NCBI GenBank assembly: GCA_028702395.1
Contig: JAQVOV010000089.1
Coordinates: 1 to 6,462, forward strand
Direction: 5' to 3'
From: Candidatus Omnitrophota bacterium
Lineage (GTDB): Bacteria > Omnitrophota > Gorgyraeia > JABMRN01
DNA length: 6,462 nt
Position 1 is the first letter of the stretch; each line of letters begins with the position of its first letter. The notes below the pieces were generated by a model, which was not told the origin of the DNA, made no database searches, and saw only the letters and a program-made list of their open reading frames with translations. The translations under genes were made by a program, and so were the position numbers. This document shows, piece after piece, positions 1 to 4,960 of this stretch.

Positions 1-225
1 GCGGCTTTGCATTTTGCAAGTGCAGTTAATACTCCTACTGTAGCTATATTTGGCATTACAGACCCTATTCTTTATGGGCCTGTTGCAGAAAAAAGCAGGG
101 TAGTTGCAAGTAAAAGGGATTGTGTTCCTTGTAAAAAGCCAAGCTGCATTTATTTGCACAATGATTGTATGAAAGATATTTCAGTTGATGAGGTTTTCAG
201 TGTTTTAAAAGAGGTATTATCATGA
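1..225 (+). CDS. Glycosyltransferase family 9 (heptosyltransferase-like), C-terminal fragment
   Basis: Only the last 74 codons are present; the gene enters from the left edge in frame 1 and ends at the TGA at 223-225. The fragment opens with AALHFASAVNTPTVAIFG, which matches the nucleotide-sugar-binding end of GT9 enzymes (family pattern GPxHxAxAxGTPxVxxFG). A cysteine cluster follows, CX2CX4CX6C (RDCVPC, then C and HNDCM), and then ISVDEV near the end. This C-terminal arrangement is usual in ADP-heptose:LPS heptosyltransferases, which add heptose to the LPS inner core at the cytoplasmic membrane. The stop overlaps the next start (ATGA), so the two are probably cotranscribed and translationally coupled. 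The catalytic N-terminal domain lies outside the window, so acceptor and donor cannot be told. The downstream gene has a similar tail and is probably a paralogue. Confidence 0.85.
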   Translation, partial: AALHFASAVNTPTVAIFGITDPILYGPVAEKSRVVASKRDCVPCKKPSCIYLHNDCMKDISVDEVFSVLKEVLS

Positions 226-1238
226 GAATATTGATCACAAGAACAGATAGAATAGGGGATGTTATGTTATCTACTCCTGTTATCAGAGCCATTAAAGCAA
301 AATATCCTGATAGTTATCTTGCATTTTGTTTGCGCCCTGAAACTGCACCTCTTATTGTGAATGACCCTCTTGTTGATGAAGTTATTGAATATGATAAAAA
401 AGGGAAATATAAAAAATTCAAAGGTATGCTGAATTTCGCTTTTGAAATAAGACGTAAGAAGTTTGATATGGCAATAGTTCTTCATCCTACAAACAGGATG
501 AATCTCACTTGCTTTTTAGCAGGTATCAAAAAGAGAATAGGATATGATCACAAATTAGGTTTTTTACTTACAGATAGGGTAGCGCATAAAAAACAACTTG
601 GTTTAAAACATGAAACAGAATATACTCTGGATCTTTTAAGGCATATAGGCATAGATCCTGTTGATAAAAGATTAAGATTATATGTTAGCGATCAAGATAT
701 TGATAGAGCTAAACAACTTTGTGAAGAAAACTATATTCCTAAAGGAGCTAATGTCATTACTGTTCATCCAGGTGCAAGTTGCAGATCAAAGATATGGCCT
801 TTTCATAAGTTTGCAGAACTAATAGATAGATTGAATGAGGATTCTTCGGTAAGGGTTATTCTTGTTGGAGCTCAAAGTGATCTTCAATTGTGTAATAAGG
901 TCAATGCTCTTGTCTCAAGTAGGCTTATAAATCTTGTAGGGCAAACATCTATTGGAGTGTTAGCCGCAATTTTGAAAAAAAGTAAGGTTTTTGTTTCAAA
1001 TGATTCAGGACCGGTACATATGGCTGTTGCAGTTGGCACACCTGTTGTAGATATTTTTGGCAGAAAGGATCCTGGGCTTTCTCCTTTAAGGTGGGGTCCT
1101 AGAGGAGAAAAAGATATTGTGATACACAAAGATGCAGGATGCAAAAAATGTTTAGCTCATAATTGTGATAAACATTTTAAATGTCTGGATGCAATTTCTG
1201 TGGATGAAGTCTATGATGCTGTTAGGTCCTTGTATTAG
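222..1238 (+). CDS. Glycosyltransferase family 9, probable LPS heptosyltransferase
   Basis: A complete protein of 338 residues, a usual length for GT9 heptosyltransferases of the WaaC/WaaF/WaaQ type. These transfer L-glycero-D-manno-heptose from ADP-heptose to the LPS core on the inner face of the cytoplasmic membrane. The N-terminal Rossmann-like domain begins ILITRTDRIGDVMLSTPVI; D13 falls where the family has its catalytic aspartate. The second domain has HPGA (182-185), K190 and WPFHKF (192-197), then NDSGPVHMAVAVGTPVVDIFG (260-280), the ADP-sugar-binding signature. The tail has CX2CX4CX5C (C307, C310, C315, C321) and ISVDEV. The ATG overlaps the upstream stop by 4 bp and has AGAGGT at 210-215, 6 nt upstream. 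The adjoining Kdo and heptose genes support a core-assembly role. Which sugar is added, and to which acceptor, cannot be read from sequence; a WaaF-like role is a guess. Confidence 0.88.
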   Translation: MRILITRTDRIGDVMLSTPVIRAIKAKYPDSYLAFCLRPETAPLIVNDPLVDEVIEYDKKGKYKKFKGMLNFAFEIRRKKFDMAIVLHPTNRMNLTCFLAGIKKRIGYDHKLGFLLTDRVAHKKQLGLKHETEYTLDLLRHIGIDPVDKRLRLYVSDQDIDRAKQLCEENYIPKGANVITVHPGASCRSKIWPFHKFAELIDRLNEDSSVRVILVGAQSDLQLCNKVNALVSSRLINLVGQTSIGVLAAILKKSKVFVSNDSGPVHMAVAVGTPVVDIFGRKDPGLSPLRWGPRGEKDIVIHKDAGCKKCLAHNCDKHFKCLDAISVDEVYDAVRSLY

Positions 1239-1250
1239 AAAATAAGGGTT

Positions 1251-1263
1251 TCTGCTGAGCAGA
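1251..1263. terminator. Small hairpin between convergent genes, weak terminator candidate
   Basis: TCTGC-TGA-GCAGA forms a 5-bp stem with a 3-nt loop in the 27-bp gap between the convergent GT9 and radical SAM genes. On the plus strand it is followed by TCTTATATTG, and on the minus strand by AACCCTTATTTT. Neither is a clean T-tract and the stem is short, so a bidirectional terminator is suggested mainly by position. Confidence 0.3.
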
Positions 1264-1265
1264 TC

Positions 1266-2744
1266 TTATATTGTCGTAGCTACTTTTCTGAAGTGAAAAC
1301 CATAGATCATCAATTTTATTGCCAGAGGAAAATTTTTTGGATATTTGAATAAACTGAACATAAAGAGTTTCCAATAATATATTCTCTCCTTATCTACTAC
1401 ACCCAATAAGAACATTGATTGCAAGAGTGCCTTGATGTCTATAGGTCGTATTTTTTGAGTTAGATAAGATGGCGGACGATATTCTTTAAGGAAAGTTTTT
1501 GTCCGGTTATAAAATGATTTTTGAGAATAGATAGTGTCTAATACCCTTTTATAGCCCTTTAAAAGTTCAGGATAACCCATTTTAGGGATAAAGTTCATAG
1601 AACCGTCCATGTTATCTCCGGTCAATGTTTTCAGGATACGGTTTTCAGCGTTCAAACGGTTGAAAAGGCGTGTTCCAATTGGAGCATTCAATAAACCTAC
1701 CATAGCTGTGACAATTCCGCTTTTTTGTATAAAGTTGATCTGCTCATCAAAGATATTGGGAGAATCGTTATCAAATCCTACGATAAATCCTCCTGAAACT
1801 ATAAGGCCATGTCTTTGTATTTCCTTTACAGAATCTACCATGTTCCGTTTCAAATTTTGTGTTTTACCACATTCTGTGAGGCTTTTTGAATTAGGGGTTT
1901 CGATCCCTATGAAAACAGCATTGAATCTTGCTTTAACCATAAGTTTTATAAGATCTCTATCATCAGCGAGGTTAATGGATGCTTCAGTTTCAAAATGAAA
2001 AGGGTAATTCCTTTTTTTTTGCCACTGGATCATAGAGGGGAGAATGTTGTTTTTAAGTTTTTGTTTATTGCCTATAAAGTTATCATCAACAATAAATATT
2101 TCACCGCGAAAACCGGATGCAAATAAAGAATCAAACTCATTGAGAAGTTGTTCAGAGGTTTTTGTGCGGGGTATATGACCATTTAGCATAGTTATACTAC
2201 AAAAATCACAATTGAAAGGACAGCCTCTCGAATATTGAATGTTCATTGCTGCATATTTATCCATATCCAGTAAATGCCAAAGCGGAACAGGACTTAAGGT
2301 TATATCAGGGAATTTTGTAGAATAGTAAACAGGCTTAGCACAGTTGTTTTGAAGGTCATTTATGAAAATAGGAATAGTTTCTTCAGCTTCATTCAGGATA
2401 AAGTGATCTATGCCTGAAAAGCTCTCATGTTCAGTGCTGACCATTGGCCCGCCTGCTACGACTTTTACGTGAAATTGATTGCAGAGTGCGAGAACTTTCT
2501 CAAAAGATTTTTTTTGAATGTTCATTCCGCTTAAAAAAACATAATCTGCCCAGAGGATGTCTGTCTTTTTTAACTCAGATACGTTCATGTCTATTAGCTT
2601 TTTGTTCCATTTTTGAGGAAGCATAGCAGCAATAGTGATCAATCCCAAAGGGGGGCAGGCAGCTTTTTTTGAAACGAATTTCAAAGCATTTTTATAACTA
2701 AAGAAAGTTGCAGGGATTTCAGGGTAAACAAGTAAGATATTCAC
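1266..2744 (-). CDS. B12-binding-type radical SAM protein (DUF4070/HpnP-like family)
   Basis: A 492-residue protein on the minus strand. It opens MNILLVYPEIPATFFSYKNA and has KKAACPPLGLITIAAMLP at about 26-43, typical of the N-terminal cobalamin-binding-like domain of class B radical SAM proteins. GGP is at 98-100. I see no DxHxxG cobalamin-ligand motif, which this class often lacks. The radical SAM core starts YSRGCPFNCDFCSI: C175, C179 and C182 form CX3CX2C and would hold the [4Fe-4S] cluster. IVDDNF (218-223), FIGIET (278-283) and GGFIVGFD (318-325) are further conserved core stretches. The last 150 or so residues resemble the DUF4070 tail found in hopanoid methylase HpnP and many uncharacterised relatives. 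The start is GTG with AAGGAA 6 nt upstream. It is oriented against the LPS genes and has its own likely control region. Substrate unknown; methylation or another radical step on a lipid or envelope molecule is inference. Confidence 0.88.
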   Translation of the reverse strand: MNILLVYPEIPATFFSYKNALKFVSKKAACPPLGLITIAAMLPQKWNKKLIDMNVSELKKTDILWADYVFLSGMNIQKKSFEKVLALCNQFHVKVVAGGPMVSTEHESFSGIDHFILNEAEETIPIFINDLQNNCAKPVYYSTKFPDITLSPVPLWHLLDMDKYAAMNIQYSRGCPFNCDFCSITMLNGHIPRTKTSEQLLNEFDSLFASGFRGEIFIVDDNFIGNKQKLKNNILPSMIQWQKKRNYPFHFETEASINLADDRDLIKLMVKARFNAVFIGIETPNSKSLTECGKTQNLKRNMVDSVKEIQRHGLIVSGGFIVGFDNDSPNIFDEQINFIQKSGIVTAMVGLLNAPIGTRLFNRLNAENRILKTLTGDNMDGSMNFIPKMGYPELLKGYKRVLDTIYSQKSFYNRTKTFLKEYRPPSYLTQKIRPIDIKALLQSMFLLGVVDKERIYYWKLFMFSLFKYPKNFPLAIKLMIYGFHFRKVATTI

Positions 2745-2750
2745 AGTAAG

Positions 2751-2756
2751 TTCCTT
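2751..2756 (-). promoter_or_regulatory. Ribosome binding site of the radical SAM gene
   Basis: The minus strand reads AAGGAA, then 6 nt, then GTG (2744-2742). This supports the GTG as the real start, as does the protein beginning directly with the family's usual MNILLVYPE. Confidence 0.7.
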
Positions 2757-2763
2757 ATTCTAC

Positions 2764-2782
2764 TTGACTAAATATTAGTCAA
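2764..2782. promoter_or_regulatory. Perfect 8-bp inverted repeat, candidate operator
   Basis: TTGACTAA-ATA-TTAGTCAA is a perfect inverted repeat with 8-bp arms and a 3-nt centre, 19 nt upstream of the radical SAM GTG. Symmetry and size fit the site of a dimeric repressor such as a TetR- or MarR-type protein; no regulator gene is in the window. It has neither the GC content nor the T-tract of a terminator. Operator function is inference from shape and position. Confidence 0.5.
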
Positions 2783-2818
2783 ATGATGGAATTTGAAATT
2801 CAGCTAGATCCAATTAGC

Positions 2819-2824
2819 ATTATA
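2819..2824 (-). promoter_or_regulatory. Possible alternative -10 box for the radical SAM gene
   Basis: The minus strand has a perfect TATAAT here, but no recognisable -35 hexamer 16-18 nt upstream. In such AT-rich DNA it may be chance. It is an alternative to the leftward promoter proposed at 2870-2898. If used, transcription would start near 2812 and the palindrome at 2764-2782 would lie just downstream. Confidence 0.25.
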
Positions 2825-2869
2825 TTCAATCAAAGTAGAGACCCATATTTCTCAAACTTCTTATTTTAC

Positions 2870-2898
2870 TAAATACCATGAATAAAATTATTTGTCAA
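2870..2898 (-). promoter_or_regulatory. Candidate leftward sigma-70-type promoter (radical SAM gene)
   Basis: On the minus strand a perfect TTGACA (2898-2893) is followed after 17 nt by TATTTA (2875-2870), which matches the -10 consensus in its first three bases. TGG immediately upstream gives an extended -10 (TGn). Predicted transcription start is near 2863, leaving a leader of about 118 nt that includes the palindrome at 2764-2782. The -35 is excellent and the -10 is poor. Confidence 0.4.
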
Positions 2899-2929
2899 GT
2901 CTTATTAGGGATAACTTGACATAATGTCA
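2893..2929. promoter_or_regulatory. Overlapping inverted repeats around the rightward -35 box
   Basis: TGTCAAGT (2893-2900) and ACTTGACA (2914-2921) are perfect 8-bp inverted repeats 13 nt apart. TGACAT-A-ATGTCA (2917-2929) is a second perfect inverted repeat sharing the right-hand TGACA. Three TGACA/TGTCA half-sites therefore surround the rightward -35, and the left one is also the leftward -35. A regulator bound here could control both directions, but part of the symmetry follows simply from having two opposed TTGACA boxes. Confidence 0.4.
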
Positions 2930-2944
2930 TATATTATATATAAT
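2916..2944 (+). promoter_or_regulatory. Consensus sigma-70 promoter for the rfaE1-kds operon
   Basis: TTGACA (2916-2921), a spacer of exactly 17 nt, and TATAAT (2939-2944) match the housekeeping consensus at all 12 positions. Transcription would start near 2951, giving a leader of about 110 nt before the rfaE1 ATG at 3064. No other promoter as good is visible before kdsB, kdsA or kdsD, so it probably drives the whole operon. Confidence 0.8.
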
Positions 2945-2968
2945 TATGTCCACAATTGGGAGTTTAGA

Positions 2969-3016
2969 GTAGGGGCGTATTGCAACCTGCCTGCCGGCAG
3001 GCTGGTACGACCCTAC
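2969..3016. repeat. Nested palindromic repeat in the rfaE1 leader
   Basis: Outer arms GTAGGGGCGTA (2969-2979) and TACGACCCTAC (3006-3016) pair at 10 of 11 positions. Between them lie TTGCAA (2980-2985) and a GC-rich palindrome at 2986-3005 with the perfect core GCCTGCCGGCAGGC (2989-3002). Removing 2986-3005 joins the flanks into a 28-bp palindrome centred on TTGCAA, pairing at 13 of 14 positions. This looks like one short palindromic repeat landing inside another. Both parts resemble small dispersed palindromes I recall from many bacterial genomes, but other copies could not be sought. It lies in the predicted leader, so a strong RNA hairpin would form about 45 nt before the start codon. Confidence 0.75.
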
Positions 3017-3053
3017 AAACCCAATTATAAAAAGATTAACGAAATATGAATAT

Positions 3054-3058
3054 AGGAG
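3054..3058 (+). promoter_or_regulatory. Ribosome binding site that fixes the rfaE1 start
   Basis: AGGAG lies 5 nt before the ATG at 3064. An in-frame ATG at 3046 has no Shine-Dalgarno sequence before it and would put this AGGAG inside the coding region, so 3064 is preferred. Confidence 0.75.
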
Positions 3059-3063
3059 ATCGA

Positions 3064-4062
3064 ATGAAGACCCAGAATTTAAATAAATTAAAAAAAGTAG
3101 TGAGCAACTTTAATGATAAGAAGATACTTGTGATAGGTGATGTTATGCTTGATGAATTTATATGGGGAGAGGTTTCAAGGATATCTCCTGAAGCTCCGGT
3201 TCCTGTTGTATGGGTGAAAAAGGAAAGCTTTATGCCGGGTGGAGCAGCGAACGTTGCTAATAATATAATTAGTCTTGGTGCCCAAGCACATATTGTTGGG
3301 CTCATAGGAGAAGATGTTAAAGGTGCTATTATAAAGAATGAACTTGAGCTTAAGAAAATCAATACGGATGGGCTTATATCAGATCCAGGCATGCCGACAA
3401 TTGTAAAAACCAGGGTTGTTGCACATCAGCAGCAGGTTGTGCGTATCGATAGAGAAGTTTTAAAAGAAGTTCCGGGAAACATAGTAAAAAAGATAGTTGC
3501 TTATGTTCAAAGCGTCATAAAAGATATGGACGCTGTTATTATTGAAGATTATGGTAAAGGTCTTATCACGCCTGCTTTGTTAAGGCCTATAACAGCTCTT
3601 GCCAAAAAGCATAAAAAGTTAATAGCAGTTGATCCTAAGGAAGAGCATTTAGCTTTTTATAAAGGGGCTACTGTAATAACTCCTAATCACCATGAAGCAT
3701 CAAAGGTAACAGGTCTAAAGATCAAAGATAAAGATAGTATAGATAAAATGGGACATTTACTTGTAAAGAAACTGGATTTAAAATATGCGTTAATAACTCT
3801 TGGGGAAAATGGTATGGCTATCTTTGAAAAAGGAAAGAAAGCGAAAACAATACCTACTATTGCACAGGAAGTATATGATGTTTCAGGGGCAGGTGATACA
3901 GTAATTAGTACATTCACATTATGTCTTGCCGCTGGAGCAACTCCTATACAGGCTACACATATATCTAATTGTGCAGCTGGTATAGTTGTTGGAAAAGTAG
4001 GGATATCAGTTGTTGATCCTGAAGAACTTATCGAAAGAATGAGAAAGGAAATAGAGAACTAA
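3064..4062 (+). CDS. rfaE1: D-glycero-beta-D-manno-heptose-7-phosphate kinase (PfkB/ribokinase family)
   Basis: A 332-residue cytoplasmic kinase that phosphorylates D-glycero-D-manno-heptose 7-phosphate at C1 using ATP, a step toward ADP-heptose for the LPS inner core. It aligns by eye with the N-terminal half of E. coli HldE: VIGDVMLDEFIWG (23-35), SRISPEAPVPVV (38-49), PGGAANVA (58-65), VDPKEE (189-194), ITPNHHE (205-211), and the PfkB signature YDVSGAGDTV (271-280) with catalytic base D278. It ends with AAGIVVGKVGISVV (304-317), also as in HldE. There is no nucleotidyltransferase domain, so this is the single-domain type and the adenylyltransferase must be encoded elsewhere. It follows a consensus promoter and overlaps kdsB by 1 bp (TAATG). 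The start at 3064 was chosen for its Shine-Dalgarno; starting at 3046 would add six residues. Confidence 0.93.
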   Translation: MKTQNLNKLKKVVSNFNDKKILVIGDVMLDEFIWGEVSRISPEAPVPVVWVKKESFMPGGAANVANNIISLGAQAHIVGLIGEDVKGAIIKNELELKKINTDGLISDPGMPTIVKTRVVAHQQQVVRIDREVLKEVPGNIVKKIVAYVQSVIKDMDAVIIEDYGKGLITPALLRPITALAKKHKKLIAVDPKEEHLAFYKGATVITPNHHEASKVTGLKIKDKDSIDKMGHLLVKKLDLKYALITLGENGMAIFEKGKKAKTIPTIAQEVYDVSGAGDTVISTFTLCLAAGATPIQATHISNCAAGIVVGKVGISVVDPEELIERMRKEIEN

Positions 4063-4793
4063 TGAAAACTATAGGTGTTATTCCGGCAAGATATTCTTCG
4101 ACCAGATTGCCAGGTAAGATGTTAGCAGAAATTCATGGTAAACCTTTAATACAATGGGTATGGGAAAATATTATAAAGTCTAAAAAATTAGACGATATCA
4201 TTATTGCTTGTGATGATGAAAAAGTTTTAAATAGTATAAAAAAATTCGGAGGAAGATCGGTAATGACTGATCCTTCGCTTTTATCAGGTACAGATAGGGT
4301 TGCAGCAGTTGTTAAGGACATGGATGTGGATGTAGTTGTTAATATTCAAGGTGATGAACCAATGATGCCCTCTAATGTTATTGATAAACTGGTTGATGTT
4401 TTCACAGACAAAAATGATGTTGTTATGGCTACTGCGGTAAAAGTCCTAAAAGATAAAAATGAAATTCAGAATCCAAATGTAGTTAAAGCTGTTCTAGATA
4501 ATTCAAAAAACGCTATTTATTTTTCAAGAAGTCCTATGCCTTATCTTAGGGACCAGAATGATCTGCCTTTAGCGAGATATTATAAACATTTAGGTGTATA
4601 TGCCTATAAAAAGGATTTTCTTATAAAATATACAAAAATGGAACAAACAATGCTTGAAAAAGTCGAGAAACTTGAACAACTTAGAGTTGTTGAAAATGGA
4701 TATAAAATAAAGGTCATTCAAACAGATTTTGATTCTATAGGGGTTGATACGCTAGAAGATCTGGAGAGGGTGCGGGAGTTGTTGGCAGGGTAA
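4062..4793 (+). CDS. kdsB: 3-deoxy-manno-octulosonate cytidylyltransferase (CMP-Kdo synthetase)
   Basis: A 243-residue cytoplasmic enzyme (E. coli KdsB is 248) that joins CTP and Kdo into CMP-Kdo, the donor used by the Kdo transferase on lipid A. It shows the family motifs in order: IPARYSSTRLPGK (7-19) for nucleotide binding, SGTDRV (75-80), NIQGDEP (94-100) with metal-binding D98, YFSRSPMPY (153-161), HLGVYAY (176-182), EKLEQLR (202-208), and GVDTLEDLERV (227-237), where D229 is the second expected metal ligand. The ATG overlaps the rfaE1 stop (TAATG), indicating coupled translation. It ends in two adjacent stops, TAATAA. Full length with all key residues, so I expect it to be functional. 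Confidence 0.96.
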   Translation: MKTIGVIPARYSSTRLPGKMLAEIHGKPLIQWVWENIIKSKKLDDIIIACDDEKVLNSIKKFGGRSVMTDPSLLSGTDRVAAVVKDMDVDVVVNIQGDEPMMPSNVIDKLVDVFTDKNDVVMATAVKVLKDKNEIQNPNVVKAVLDNSKNAIYFSRSPMPYLRDQNDLPLARYYKHLGVYAYKKDFLIKYTKMEQTMLEKVEKLEQLRVVENGYKIKVIQTDFDSIGVDTLEDLERVRELLAG

Positions 4794-4814
4794 TAAAAAT
4801 GATTTTAAAATAAA

Positions 4815-4940
4815 GTTAGTGTCAGTGTCTGTGTCAGTGTCTGTGTCAGTGTCTGTAATGGAATGTCCTAAAACAGGTTTTTTCTAAAACTATTTTTAGC
4901 ACTATCCAATGCAGACACAGAAACAGACACAGACACTAAC
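4815..4940. repeat. Inverted-repeat element with GTGTCW hexamer arms (element A)
   Basis: The left arm begins GTTA (4815-4818) and continues with three perfect copies of the 12-mer GTGTCAGTGTCT (4819-4830, 4831-4842, 4843-4854), which is six hexamers. The right arm has four hexamers, AGACAC, AGAAAC, AGACAC, AGACAC (4913-4936), closed by TAAC (4937-4940). The ends GTTAGTGTC and GACACTAAC are perfect complements. Pairing continues weakly past the repeats (TAATGGA on the left against TCCAATG on the right). The core, about 4862-4904, is not made of this repeat and includes a small stem CTAAAA-CTAT-TTTTAG (4884-4899). The arms differ by two hexamers, suggesting unit gain or loss. No protein is encoded. 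It ends 7 bp before the kdsA Shine-Dalgarno and would form a long hairpin in the operon mRNA. Confidence 0.85.
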
Positions 4941-4947
4941 AGAATAT

Positions 4948-4954
4948 AGGGGTG
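4948..4954 (+). promoter_or_regulatory. Ribosome binding site that fixes the kdsA start
   Basis: AGGGGTG lies 6 nt before the ATG at 4961. A GTG at 4952 is in frame but sits inside this Shine-Dalgarno and has none of its own, so ATG 4961 is preferred. Confidence 0.7.
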
Positions 4955-4960
4955 AATAAT

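Larger units (their letters stand above)
2745..3063. other. Gene-free divergent intergenic control region
   Basis: About 320 bases separate the divergent radical SAM gene (leftward) and rfaE1 (rightward). I see no credible coding sequence or RNA gene. The region is strongly AT-rich except for a GC-rich palindrome near 2986-3005. It holds a 19-bp palindrome, a candidate leftward promoter, a consensus rightward promoter nested in inverted repeats, and a nested palindromic repeat in the predicted rfaE1 leader; each is listed separately. Confidence 0.8.
4794..4960 (+). other. kdsB-kdsA intergenic gap occupied by an inverted-repeat element
   Basis: This 167-bp gap contrasts with the tight overlaps at rfaE1-kdsB and at the GT9 pair. 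Nearly all of it is the element at 4815-4940; what remains is a short AT-rich lead-in and the kdsA Shine-Dalgarno. I see no convincing promoter or T-tract terminator. Confidence 0.7.

Noticed and set aside
1609..1998. Plus-strand open frame of 129 codons inside the radical SAM gene
   Set aside because: It is antisense to a well-supported conserved gene, resembles no family I know, and covers the conserved radical SAM core.
3046..3063. Upstream in-frame ATG as the rfaE1 start
   Set aside because: It has no Shine-Dalgarno and would place the good AGGAG of ATG 3064 inside the gene; the six extra residues are not needed by the family fold.
3036..3392. Minus-strand open frame of 118 codons over the start of rfaE1
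   Set aside because: Its serine- and phenylalanine-rich translation is typical of an antisense shadow, and it covers the conserved kinase N-terminus and leader.
4819..4854. Short regular repeats that could suggest a CRISPR array
   Set aside because: The 12-mers are contiguous with no spacers, and the same motif returns inverted at 4913-4936, which fits an inverted-repeat element.
4870..4883. Shared AAAACAGRTTTTTT in both element cores as proof of common ancestry
   Set aside because: At 13 of 14 identity in A/T-dominated sequence this could be coincidence; it is noted only as a weak hint.
4815..4940. Element A as an insertion sequence remnant with target-site duplication
   Set aside because: No transposase fragment is present and I found no convincing direct repeat immediately outside the GTTA/TAAC ends.
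4952..4960. GTG at 4952 as the kdsA start
   Set aside because: It overlaps the AGGGGTG that correctly precedes ATG 4961 and has no ribosome binding site of its own.
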